From JAOABP01 sp964590395 (GTDB lineage: Bacteria > Hydrothermota > Tepidihabitantia > Tepidihabitantales > Tepidihabitantaceae), in NCBI GenBank assembly GCA_964590395.1, contig CAZPVT010000035.1:1-64000 (forward strand): a stretch of 64,000 nt of DNA, written 5' to 3'. Below, one piece after another: positions 53,331-61,724 of this stretch; the stretch's first letter is position 1, and each line of letters begins with the position of its first letter. Position numbers and translations under genes: made by a program. Under the pieces are notes generated by a model, which saw only the letters and a program-made list of their open reading frames with translations, did not search any database and had not been told where the DNA came from.

Positions 53331-54197
53331 TTGAAACTTTCAATCATCATCGTTACCTACAACAGTGCCCGTGATATTGAACCCTGTCTGGACTCCATCA
53401 AATTCGACGACACTTACGAAATCATCGTAATTGACAACGCCTCGAAGGATGAGACTCAAGCCATCCTCGCCCGGCGCAACAATCTAAAAACCGTTTCAAA
53501 CAATCAAAATCTCGGTTATGCCCGTGCCAACAATCAGGGACTGGAACTTGCCCGTGGTGAGTATTTACTGCTGTTAAATCCGGACACGGTGCTGACACCG
53601 GCTGCACTCAACCTGCTGGCTACATTTTTAGATCAAAATCCGGATGTTGCCGCGGTAGCGCCAAGACTACTAAATCCGGATAGCTCTCAACAGTTGTCCA
53701 TCCGCTCCTTTCCGACATTCAGTTCGGTTATGTGGGAGTTAACTGGTCTGGCTCGACTCTTTCCCCACTGCGGCTGGCTAAATAAATGGCGCCGCCGCGA
53801 TTTTGATTACGAGCGGTTTCAGTATGTCCAGCAACCGATGGCATCCTGCCTTTTATTTCGGCGCGCGGTGCTGTCCCAGCTTGGTGGCTTGGACGAATCA
53901 TTTCCCATTTATTACAATGATGTGGACCTTGCCTTTCGGCTTTACCTGGCAGGTGAGAAAATCGCCTATCTGCCTACCGCACGGGTCTACCATAAATTGG
54001 GGGCAAGCACCAGCCAGATGAAACCAAAGATGATTTACGAAAACCACCGCTCCCTTTTCCGTTTTCTGAAAAAATACAACTCTGGCCTGCCCTTCCTTCT
54101 CAAAGCGCTCATCCTCTTACCACTGTTAGAACTGTCTGCCCTTTGCCGGGTGATAATTTACAGGCTAAAAAAATGGGGCGCCACCAGGGGGGCTTAA
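53331..54197 (+). CDS. GT2 family glycosyltransferase (rhamnosyltransferase-like)
   Basis: Glycosyltransferase of about 288 aa. SIIIVTYNSARDIEPCLDSI, IDNASKD, LGYARANNQGLELARGEYLLLLNPDT contains the metal-binding DxD-like NPDT, and DESFPIYYNDVDLAFRL the acceptor-side motif. This pattern is typical of WbbL-like rhamnosyltransferases, which fits the GDP-rhamnose genes just before it. The C-terminus is hydrophobic (PFLLKALILLPLLELSALC) and may bind the membrane. TTG at 53331 follows the rmd stop directly; the frame also extends upstream inside rmd. Confidence 0.88.
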   Translation: MKLSIIIVTYNSARDIEPCLDSIKFDDTYEIIVIDNASKDETQAILARRNNLKTVSNNQNLGYARANNQGLELARGEYLLLLNPDTVLTPAALNLLATFLDQNPDVAAVAPRLLNPDSSQQLSIRSFPTFSSVMWELTGLARLFPHCGWLNKWRRRDFDYERFQYVQQPMASCLLFRRAVLSQLGGLDESFPIYYNDVDLAFRLYLAGEKIAYLPTARVYHKLGASTSQMKPKMIYENHRSLFRFLKKYNSGLPFLLKALILLPLLELSALCRVIIYRLKKWGATRGA

Positions 54198-54529
54198 CCC
54201 CTTACCCGTATCCATTTCCATCTCCTCTGGCTCATTCTGGCCACCGTTCATATCCTGGCCCTGGGCATAAGCACTACCACCTGCTCATCCGTATCTCCAG
54301 CCCTAACTGCCATCCCGATTAAAACCATCTACGGAACCGAAAATAAAACCGCGCCAATGACCCCTTTCTGAAGTACATCCACAGCGATTTTCGCAACTCT
54401 TATGGGGACGGTTCCGGCGATGGGTTCATAAATCTTGCAAAATCATTATAAGCCACGCATTAACGAAACTTAAACCAATTATACTGTGGGCAAAATTTAA
54501 CATAAAAGTTAAAAAATTTCCGGGGCTGA
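54198..54529. other. 332-base intergenic region
   Basis: It separates the convergent GT2 and GT4 genes. The first 150 bases are pyrimidine-rich, the last 100 AT-rich. I see no open frame with a ribosome binding site, no RNA gene and no clear terminator hairpin. Confidence 0.5.
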
Positions 54530-55720
54530 TCAATTTTTAACTATTCGGTTCAACTGTTGTGCCAGCCATTCTGCCTGATAGCGTCGGGAGAGCCGATTAC
54601 GTTCTTTCTGGCTAAACCGATGCGGACTCTCCCTGATCTCAGCGATAAACTCCATTAACTGTTCAACGGTTGTGCACACCCTACCCGCATCAAACTCATT
54701 AACCAGTTCCCCTGCCTCCCTTTCCCCTTCACCCCAGACGATAATGGGACGGTTGGTGCCCAGATACTCGTAAAGTTTAAGCCCGACCGGCTGGGCCGGT
54801 TTGCCGAGATAAAGCAGGGCATCTGCCCCTTTCATTATGGCAATCGCCCTCCTATGTTCAACCCTGCCTAAAATCACCACCTGCGGATGGGATTTAAGCA
54901 GTTGATAACCTTCCTTTTCCACTCCCCCCACCAGATAAAAACGGACAAAAGGCAACTGGCTAATTGCATTGAGAAACTCGTTTAGTCCCTCCTGATTCTG
55001 ATAGAGATTGCCGACATAGACAATGCTGAAACCGGTTAGTTGCTCTGAGGCGACCGCCATATCCTCCGGATCAAACCCGTTCTCCAGCACCTCAACTTGC
55101 TGGTCCAGAGCGGAAACTTCCGGTTTCAGTGTTGACGCAGTACCCCGGTTCACCGCTAACACCAGCGCCGAACTTTTAACAATCCGGTTAAGCATCCGGC
55201 GCAAAAACCACCACTGACAAAACGGTGGCTTTTGAAAACCGGCAGGATAAGGATCACGGAAATCACAAACCAACGGAACTCCACCCGCTCGGGCAACCGC
55301 CTTGCCGATCAAAAGTGCGGTCCAAGGAGGCGCGGTGGCAAAAACCACCTGCGGTTGATAATCTCTAAGCAACCTTTTACCGACACTGGCCCCAAACGGA
55401 TACCAGCCAATTTTGGCATCAGGTAATAATATGTGGTTTAAAAAACTTACCCTGCCCGCTCCTGCCAGCCGGCTGACCCCTTTATACCCGAGATGCATCA
55501 ACAGCCGGTTCAAATCCAAACTCTCGGTCCGGATGGTCTTAGAACGGGCTAAATCAGCCAGCAAACCCGGGTCATAAGCATAATAGACAACCGGCTTGAC
55601 CGTAAGGACGATTGGCTCCCAGCTGAAATCGGGCAGATACTTGCACAGCTTGGTAACCCGCATTACCCCGGAAAGCCCTAACGGCGGTGTGTAATAGGCA
55701 ACAACCAGGACCCTATTCAT
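54530..55720 (-). CDS. GT4 family glycosyltransferase
   Basis: Glycosyltransferase of about 396 aa with two Rossmann-like halves. NRVLVVAYYTPPLGLSGVMR is the N-terminal GT4-like loop. FSIVYVGNLYQNQEGLNEFLNAI starts the donor-binding half, and KGADALLYLGKPAQPVGLKLYEYLGTNRPIIV carries the E-x7-E-like donor motif. The ATG at 55720 overlaps the helicase stop (ATGAATAG), so translation is coupled to a DNA-processing operon, an odd pairing. It may simply be a neighbour joined by genome compaction. The acceptor is unknown. Confidence 0.86.
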   Translation of the reverse strand: MNRVLVVAYYTPPLGLSGVMRVTKLCKYLPDFSWEPIVLTVKPVVYYAYDPGLLADLARSKTIRTESLDLNRLLMHLGYKGVSRLAGAGRVSFLNHILLPDAKIGWYPFGASVGKRLLRDYQPQVVFATAPPWTALLIGKAVARAGGVPLVCDFRDPYPAGFQKPPFCQWWFLRRMLNRIVKSSALVLAVNRGTASTLKPEVSALDQQVEVLENGFDPEDMAVASEQLTGFSIVYVGNLYQNQEGLNEFLNAISQLPFVRFYLVGGVEKEGYQLLKSHPQVVILGRVEHRRAIAIMKGADALLYLGKPAQPVGLKLYEYLGTNRPIIVWGEGEREAGELVNEFDAGRVCTTVEQLMEFIAEIRESPHRFSQKERNRLSRRYQAEWLAQQLNRIVKN

Positions 55721-57764
55721 CGCCCACCATTTCTGGCAGATGTTCGGCAATCTGCGCCCGCACCGCCTCCGGTCTCATCAGCACCAGTTCCCAGGAATCA
55801 AGATACTCCCAGAGCCCGTCAACATCCAGTGTTAGCAGGTGGTCTTCAACGCGCAGATTTTCGGGCAGATAATCAAAGAACGCACCTGAACCTAAGCTGT
55901 CCTGAAAGGCATCAAGATGCTCACTGACCACCAGTTTAATCGCATCTCGACCCGGCAGGGGAAAGTGGTCAATTCTTTTCTCCCCGGTTGACGGCCGGGT
56001 TATTATCAGCACCTTGCCCGCATAATCCTCCGCATCCCTGCCTTCGTGCTGAAGTGCGGCAGCAAGCAGACTACCATAGGTTCCGCCGAGAAAATGGAAG
56101 ATATACGCCCGGTTATTTTCCCAATAATAGGGAAACTCTCCCTTTTTCAAACCTGGAAACAACCGCTGCTTCAGCACCTCAGCCAGATGGTAAGAGTAAC
56201 CGCCGGTGCCGGTGCCTTCAAAGACTTTGGTGCTGGTAGCAACATCAGTCCGCGGTTTTACCAGAATCTTCTTCTCGGACTCCCGTCTTTCCACGGTCTC
56301 CCAGGACCTACCCGCAAGCACAAACCGCTCCAGCACAAAGAACACCGTGCCGATCTGCTGGCCGCTATTAATGTCAATTACCTGGTACTGACCAAAACTC
56401 TTCTCCTGAATATTGGAGTGGACCCTACCACTCGCCAGTTGGGACTCGAGCACCTCACTGAGAAAGAAAATCCCGCTCTTTGAAGCACGTAAAATATCCC
56501 TTTTAAGCAGATGCTCGAACACCTGCTCAATCAGTTTATGCGGACCGTAAACCGGCTGAAAAATTCGTCTGATCGCGTCCAGCGTGGTCCCGATCCTACG
56601 CCGCTGAAAACAGTAGGAAAAAATCTGCTGGGGAATGACCGCCAGGCACGGGGTATACCGCTTCTCGTACAGTTTACCCTGACGCGCACAGTCAATAAAG
56701 GTCTCAAACAAAAGTTTCTCCCAGGAGTCCAGATAAACACCGAGCATAAACAGCCCGTTACCCAGACGGCGGTTGCCGCGGCCAATCCGCTGTAATAGCG
56801 AACTGACATTAAAAGGCGGCCGGAAAAGCACCACCGCATCCACATCGCCGATGTCAATTCCTAACTCCAGCGTAGAGGTACAGCATAAAAGTCCGCTACT
56901 TTCCTGATTCATCTTTGCCTCCACCTCTTCACGCACCGTTCGGGTCAAACTGGCGTGATGCACCCATACCCGGCCCGAAAATGGCACGCGGTCAAAGAGT
57001 TTCGCATTCGCTTCCGCAAGTGAACGGGCATTGAAGAAGACCAAAACCTTGTCGCACCCCTGCTCGCTGAGGCTCTGCAGCACCTGTCCCTGCCAGTCCG
57101 GCCCTCCCTTGAGCAGTCTTGCGGTAATCTCCCGTCGCTTTGCCACCTTGACTACCACCGGCTGGGGAAAATACCGTTTACCAAGCTCCTCATCATCAAC
57201 TGTGGCAGACAGCGCATAGTAGTTCAAATCCGGATTGAGCAGACGCAACCTTGCCAGCAAAATCCGCAACTGGTCACCCCGGGGGGTATTGTCCAGAAGG
57301 TGAATCTCGTCTAAAATCACCGCCCGGAGCGAAAGGAAAATTCTGGGGTGCCGGCACAAAAGGGAATCAAACGACTCCGGCGTGGTCAGGAGCACAAACG
57401 GTGGCCTCCGCTCATCAATTGCTGGATGGTCACCGGTTTTTCGCTCCAGTCTCAACCCTAAATACTCCAGCGGTTCTAAAAGCCGGCGATAAAGATCATT
57501 CACCAGTGCCCGGGTCGGAGAGATGTAGAGAACCGCTAAACCCTGACATCTCTGCGCCAGAAGCCTTTCCACCACTGGTGCGATAACCGCCTCGGTCTTA
57601 CCCGATGCCGCGGGCGAGATGAGCAGGACATTTTGCCCGGACAGAATCTCCGGTATCGCCTTAACCTGCACTTCGGTCAGGGTGCCGAAACGGGCAAAGA
57701 ACGGTTGCCAGGTGCGGACCAGCGCCTGTTTGATCTGACGCTGAAGTTCAATGTCCGTATCCAT
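55713..57764 (-). CDS. Lhr-like DEAD/DEAH-box helicase
   Basis: Superfamily 2 helicase of 683 aa. FGTLTEVQVKAIPEILSG and SPAASGKTEA (motif I) are followed by DEIH (motif II), YALSATVDD (motif III) and RIGRGNRR (motif VI). The C-terminal 300 residues, with a winged-helix-like part, fit Lhr-related helicases such as BrxHI of BREX type 2. The next genes upstream on the transcript encode two BrxD-like ATPases, which supports a joint role in DNA processing or defence. No RecQ or UvrD features are seen. The gap to the upstream gene is 64 bases and holds half of a dispersed repeat. Confidence 0.85.
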   Translation of the reverse strand: MDTDIELQRQIKQALVRTWQPFFARFGTLTEVQVKAIPEILSGQNVLLISPAASGKTEAVIAPVVERLLAQRCQGLAVLYISPTRALVNDLYRRLLEPLEYLGLRLERKTGDHPAIDERRPPFVLLTTPESFDSLLCRHPRIFLSLRAVILDEIHLLDNTPRGDQLRILLARLRLLNPDLNYYALSATVDDEELGKRYFPQPVVVKVAKRREITARLLKGGPDWQGQVLQSLSEQGCDKVLVFFNARSLAEANAKLFDRVPFSGRVWVHHASLTRTVREEVEAKMNQESSGLLCCTSTLELGIDIGDVDAVVLFRPPFNVSSLLQRIGRGNRRLGNGLFMLGVYLDSWEKLLFETFIDCARQGKLYEKRYTPCLAVIPQQIFSYCFQRRRIGTTLDAIRRIFQPVYGPHKLIEQVFEHLLKRDILRASKSGIFFLSEVLESQLASGRVHSNIQEKSFGQYQVIDINSGQQIGTVFFVLERFVLAGRSWETVERRESEKKILVKPRTDVATSTKVFEGTGTGGYSYHLAEVLKQRLFPGLKKGEFPYYWENNRAYIFHFLGGTYGSLLAAALQHEGRDAEDYAGKVLIITRPSTGEKRIDHFPLPGRDAIKLVVSEHLDAFQDSLGSGAFFDYLPENLRVEDHLLTLDVDGLWEYLDSWELVLMRPEAVRAQIAEHLPEMVGDE

Positions 57765-57775
57765 CTCTACCGCAG

Positions 57776-57806
57776 AGCGATTGCTTCGCTAACGTTCGCA
57801 ATGACA
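57776..57806. repeat. Half copy of the MITE-like repeat, copy 2
   Basis: GAGCGATTGCTTCGCTAACGTTCGCAATGAC matches the right half of the palindromic repeats at 49.1 and 61.5 kb. It lies between two genes of the ATPase-helicase operon. Confidence 0.6.
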
Positions 57807-57828
57807 GGGCAAAATCCGCTCCCAATGA

Positions 57829-59172
57829 CTAAGCCACCGCCACCTTTTCGGGCAAAATTCCTGCCTGACGCAAGCGCATCATATCCAGTTTCTCAACACA
57901 TCCCTTGATAAACAACCGGATTCCGCCCCCACTTTTTTTACTTACTATGGTGAGTAGTCTTTTCTGCTCCTCAATCGTCAGGTGAAAATCAGGGTATGCC
58001 CGTTCATAAATCTTGACCATCGTTGCGAACGCATTGGCAAGTGCCGGTTCAGAAAGTGGTGCTAACTCCAGTTTATGCCGGACTGAATTTGCCAGCCGTA
58101 GATACCCGTATTCCCCGGGTGTTGGTGTGGTGGCAAAGATGATCAAAATATACGGCTCCCGGTAGATGTAGGGAACCGGTCTTACCTGATTATGAACCAG
58201 CCGATCCGAAACCTTTAGCAACTGCTGGTCAAAAAGTGCAACCCGCACCAAGCCCTCCATAAAATTGATGCTCTTAGAGAGATAGACCACATCCCAGAGC
58301 CGGGTAACTGTCTCCGCCTCATCAATTAACAAAACCATACCTTTAAAACCCAGTTTTCGGGAGATATAAGATATGCCGGAGATAATATTGCAGTAAAAGT
58401 CCGCCGCGGTGGAAAAGTCATATAGCGCGGGAATGCCCTGCGCACCGCGCACCCGGTAAGGGGTGCGCATCTCAATTGCATACTCCTTGGTGCTTTCCCC
58501 CTCTACCCACTGCCAGAAAACCTCACTCTCCAGTGTGGTGGTATCCAGCCGTTTCAGTTTGCGCAACAATGGTCCGAAAAAGATATGGTCCGCAAGTTCC
58601 AGTTGGGTCGCCATACGCAACAACTCCCGAAAACCGCACTCTTTACCCTCATAAATGAACCGCAGATTATGCACCAGCTCCCGATAAACACGTTTGGGAC
58701 GATGGGGCGAGACCTCAACCGGGTCAAACTGCACCAAACTGGTAACCATCCCCCTGCTCAGCGCCCGGTGATGGATCAACTCCAGAATATGAGTCTTGCC
58801 ACTACCATACTCCCCCTGAAACATATAGACATCACCATTGCCCTCTGCCAGTCCATTCAGCGCCCGCTCAATGGTCTTCAACTCCTCATCTCTGCCAAAG
58901 GTAAAAAGTTCCACATTCTGATGCGGCACAATCCCCAGCCGGAACGCCTCAATCATCCGGCAGGCGCTCACCAGGTCAATCGACCTTACCCCAGCGACCG
59001 CCGAGTCCAGGATATCCTCATCAACTGTAAACAGAAACCGCACCCGGCTTTTCGGTAGCCAGAGGCGCAGACCGGTCTGAAATCTAACCAGAATTTCGCT
59101 CCCCTGCCACCGGCTGTCAAGGATCTCACCCTCGCCGAAGACCGGATGCGAGACCAGTTTAGAACTCCTCAC
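57829..59172 (-). CDS. BrxD/DUF2791-like P-loop ATPase with beta-barrel N-terminus
   Basis: ATPase of 447 aa. The N-terminal 50 residues (LVSHPVFGEGEILDSRW ... VRFQTGLRLWLP) resemble the Tudor-like barrel at the C-terminus of PcrA/UvrD helicases. The ATPase domain has Walker A GEYGSGKTH (about 119-127), Walker B MVLLIDEAETV and FATTPTPGEYGYLRLA. This is the DUF2791 family, known as BrxD in BREX systems. GTG at 59172 overlaps the upstream gene by 14 bases. It is clearly a paralogue of that gene, not a copy: only the ATPase core is shared. Probably a DNA- or helicase-loading AAA+ protein; target unknown. Confidence 0.82.
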   Translation of the reverse strand: MRSSKLVSHPVFGEGEILDSRWQGSEILVRFQTGLRLWLPKSRVRFLFTVDEDILDSAVAGVRSIDLVSACRMIEAFRLGIVPHQNVELFTFGRDEELKTIERALNGLAEGNGDVYMFQGEYGSGKTHILELIHHRALSRGMVTSLVQFDPVEVSPHRPKRVYRELVHNLRFIYEGKECGFRELLRMATQLELADHIFFGPLLRKLKRLDTTTLESEVFWQWVEGESTKEYAIEMRTPYRVRGAQGIPALYDFSTAADFYCNIISGISYISRKLGFKGMVLLIDEAETVTRLWDVVYLSKSINFMEGLVRVALFDQQLLKVSDRLVHNQVRPVPYIYREPYILIIFATTPTPGEYGYLRLANSVRHKLELAPLSEPALANAFATMVKIYERAYPDFHLTIEEQKRLLTIVSKKSGGGIRLFIKGCVEKLDMMRLRQAGILPEKVAVA

Positions 59173-60424
59173 TCTCCACTATCTCCCTTTCCCTTTTCTC
59201 TAAACGCTGGGTGGTAACCTTGAGCAGTTTCTCCGCATCGGTGCTCGAAAAACTACTACCCGGGCTGGCACGGAAACGGTGCAGGACCTCAATCGCCGCA
59301 ACCACAAAAAGCCGCCGGTAACTCACATCCAGCACAAAACTTTTTACCGCAACGGTCGCCAGCGTTGCCAGCGCCCGCTCCACATCAGGCAGATTGGCAT
59401 CGTAAGCCACCTCAAACAGCCATTTAAGACGCATCCCCAGTTGGGTCAGAAATGTTACTGGCTCCACTCCCAGGTCCTCTAAGTTGATCTTCACCCCGAC
59501 CGGATTGGTCTCAGAGAACACGCTCCTTAATCGCTGTTTCAGCGCCTCATAGACCGGACCTGAACCCTCAAGGAACAGATTCTCATCCGGCACCGCATAG
59601 AAAAACATCGCTCCGGGCAGGCGGGAGTTGCCACACTCATCAACCAGTTGCCGGAGATTGTCCAGTGCCCGACGCTTATCCCGCGACGAGGAGATTGACA
59701 TTCCCCTTTCCGCTTCGTCAAAAAGCAAAACCAGCCCGCGATACCCGATTGAATGCACCCACTGGATTAGCGAGCGCAACATCCGGAATGCGGTGGACTT
59801 GTCAATCCGCTCTGAAATCCGGAACCTCGCCCGCGCCTCCTTCCCGACCTCCTCACCCTTCAACCACTGCACCGCCTCCTGAAAACCGTCAAAATCCTCT
59901 GCCAGCAGAGACTGGAACGCACCCCGCACCGCATTAAAGAAACTGGTGGAGTCGGTCATCGGCAGATCCAGTAGATACCCGCTCAACCGATCAACCTTCT
60001 CCTCCTTTTTCCGCCACTCTCCAACCCAGCGCCGGATAACCGATTCAATCCCTTTTTCCACCAGCGGTGCGATCCCGTCAGTCTTCTGCGGTGCGGACAG
60101 GTTCAACGCGATCGCCTTGTAAACCAGTTCCAGTTTATCAAAAGGACACTCAGTAGGGTTCAGCGCCACATAGGCAACGCAGTAACTGTGCTTGAATGCC
60201 AGATTGCGCACCGAATAAAGAAAATGGGTCTTGCCACCACCATAATTGCCGGTGATCAGTTTAAAACTGGAAAGGTTATATTTCAGCATTCCGTTCAGAT
60301 ACTCATCCTCAATCACCTTCAGATACCTTTCCAGCCCGACGGTAAAAGCCTCAATGCCAAACTCCGGCGGAGTCCCGGTTGAACCCAACTTATTGATTAT
60401 TGCCCGTGCCAGTTCCCTCTCCAT
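59159..60424 (-). CDS. BrxD/DUF2791-like P-loop ATPase
   Basis: ATPase of about 421 aa, the more canonical member. GTPPEFGIEAFTVGLERYL precedes Walker A in LITGNYGGGKTHFLYSVRN. Walker B is LVLLFDEAERGMS, followed by SRDKRRALDNLRQLVDECG and FFYAVPDENLF. In BREX and TerB-linked loci (recalled, not searched) such proteins act with Lhr-type helicases. The ATG at 60424 follows GGAGG by five bases; one four codons earlier (60436) is also possible. It overlaps the unknown gene upstream by about 35 bases and the second ATPase by 14, so expression is tightly coupled. Confidence 0.85.
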   Translation of the reverse strand: MERELARAIINKLGSTGTPPEFGIEAFTVGLERYLKVIEDEYLNGMLKYNLSSFKLITGNYGGGKTHFLYSVRNLAFKHSYCVAYVALNPTECPFDKLELVYKAIALNLSAPQKTDGIAPLVEKGIESVIRRWVGEWRKKEEKVDRLSGYLLDLPMTDSTSFFNAVRGAFQSLLAEDFDGFQEAVQWLKGEEVGKEARARFRISERIDKSTAFRMLRSLIQWVHSIGYRGLVLLFDEAERGMSISSSRDKRRALDNLRQLVDECGNSRLPGAMFFYAVPDENLFLEGSGPVYEALKQRLRSVFSETNPVGVKINLEDLGVEPVTFLTQLGMRLKWLFEVAYDANLPDVERALATLATVAVKSFVLDVSYRRLFVVAAIEVLHRFRASPGSSFSSTDAEKLLKVTTQRLEKREREIVESEEF

Positions 60425-61292
60425 AAACGCCTCCATTTCTCCTCTCCGCCGGCACAAAAGAAATATAAGAGTAATATGTGCCCTCCCCTTCCGGAGTATC
60501 CGGTACCCAAAGCGCCTTTGCCTTCTCCCCGGTGGCATCAAAATTGGCAACCGACAGTTTAATCTGCCATCCCTGGACCATCCGCACACTGGAACTCCTC
60601 AGCAGATAAAGGTCATAACTGAACCGGATCCGCGGATACTCCTTAAAATTGTCCCGGGTTGGGTTCACCCGAAAACTCTCCGACTGCATCAGGATCACCA
60701 GTTCACCCAAAAGGTCCACAAGAAAAACCCTCTCCCCATCATTTAAACCTTTTGCCCTTATCACCCGCTGATAAGCCTGCCAGAGATTAAAAAGAAATCT
60801 CTCCGGTTCCCTTATTCCACCCTTAACCAGGCTCTCCTGATAACCCCGCACGGTCTTTGCCAGTGCGAAAGGCTCAAGCGGCACTCCGCTCTTTAACCGC
60901 TCAATCTCCGGACCCCAGAAAATCGTTGCTCTGCCGGTCGTAAAATCTGCCCGCACACTGAAAAACCCGATCCGCAAAAACGGCAACTGCCCCTTAACCA
61001 CCAGTCCGCTTCCCTCCAGTGCGGTAAACAGTTTTCTACCGAACTCAAACCGGAACTCCTCAATCGCCTGCGCCACCAAAGCCCGCTCATCATTCAGCCA
61101 GTTCAGCAGCCGTTCCTGCAACTCTCCCGGAGGAAAAGCTTTGACCTTCTCCTCGATCTCACCCAGCAATTTTTCCCGCTCATAGGCATTGTCCACCGGC
61201 GCGGTCAAAAAACGCTGATAAGCAATGAGCCGCTTGCTGAGCGCCTGTGCCTGAACCGCAACTTCTTTTAAACCTCTGATCAGCCCTTCCAT
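60390..61292 (-). CDS. Unknown protein, first gene of the ATPase-helicase operon
   Basis: Protein of about 300 aa that I do not recognise. The first 90 residues are helical and charged (LIRGLKEVAVQAQALSKRL, YEREKLLGEIEEKVKAF), a likely coiled coil. The rest looks alpha/beta (LPFLRIGFFSVRADFTTGRATIFWGPE, FLVDLLGELVILMQSE) and ends in beta strands (IRFSYDLYLLRSS, GWQIKLSVANF). No signal peptide, membrane segment or nuclease motif is seen. The ATG at 61292 is the likelier start; one at 61343 is also in frame. Tight overlap with the first ATPase implies a shared complex or pathway. Confidence 0.7.
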   Translation of the reverse strand: MEGLIRGLKEVAVQAQALSKRLIAYQRFLTAPVDNAYEREKLLGEIEEKVKAFPPGELQERLLNWLNDERALVAQAIEEFRFEFGRKLFTALEGSGLVVKGQLPFLRIGFFSVRADFTTGRATIFWGPEIERLKSGVPLEPFALAKTVRGYQESLVKGGIREPERFLFNLWQAYQRVIRAKGLNDGERVFLVDLLGELVILMQSESFRVNPTRDNFKEYPRIRFSYDLYLLRSSSVRMVQGWQIKLSVANFDATGEKAKALWVPDTPEGEGTYYSYISFVPAERRNGGVYGEGTGTGNNQ

Positions 61293-61391
61293 AATCCTAA
61301 CAGTATAATTCACCTCTCCCAAACTGTCAAACCCCTTCAACACAGAGTTAACGATACCCCCGGTCCTCGCGAGGTGGCAATCCGCCTTTTC

Positions 61392-61495
61392 CTGTCATTG
61401 CGAGCGAGCCTTTGGCGAGCGTGGCAATCTCTTTGCGTAAAACAACACCTTTACCCGCAAAGAGATTCCTTCGCCCTTCGGGCTCGGAATGACAG
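61392..61495. repeat. MITE-like palindromic repeat, copy 3
   Basis: CTGTCATTGCGAGCG...GGCAATCTCTTTGCG (61392-61437) faces CGCAAAGAGATTCC...CGGAATGACAG (61456-61495), a long imperfect palindrome with an 18-base loop. It has no coding capacity and lies between the divergent operon and the large orphan gene. Confidence 0.8.
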
Positions 61496-61505
61496 AAAAG
61501 GAAAC

Positions 61506-61600
61506 GTCATTGCGTTCTGCTGTAGGCAGGTGGCAATCTATAAGCAGGTAAACTGGCATCACACGCCAAGAGATTGCTTCGGCTTCGCCATCGCAATGAC
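61506..61600. repeat. MITE-like palindromic repeat, copy 4
   Basis: GTCATTGCG (61506-61514) and CGCAATGAC (61592-61600) are perfect terminal inverted repeats, with GGCAATCT and AGATTGC inside them. It directly follows copy 3, making a tandem pair. Confidence 0.78.
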
Positions 61601-61672
61601 GAATGATGACGGTGCGGATAACAGGAAGAGGCAAAGTAATTATCTTCAGTTATGTATATCAATATGAATTAC

Positions 61673-61701
61673 TTGACAAAACAGTAAAAAATCGTTATGT
61701 T
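61673..61701 (+). promoter_or_regulatory. Promoter of the large orphan gene
   Basis: Perfect TTGACA (61673-61678), a 17-bp spacer and TATGTT (61696-61701). GAGAGGAGGA and the GTG start at 61725 follow. Confidence 0.7.
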
Positions 61702-61724
61702 TAACTAAAAGAGAGGAGGATAAC

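Noticed and set aside
54198..54529. Possible RNase P, SRP or tmRNA gene in the longer gaps
   Set aside because: None of the conserved sequence cores of these RNAs was seen in this or the other noncoding stretches.
55713..61292. Complete BREX system
   Set aside because: Only BrxD-like ATPases and a BrxHI-like helicase are visible; PglX, PglZ, BrxC/PglY and a methyltransferase are absent from the window.
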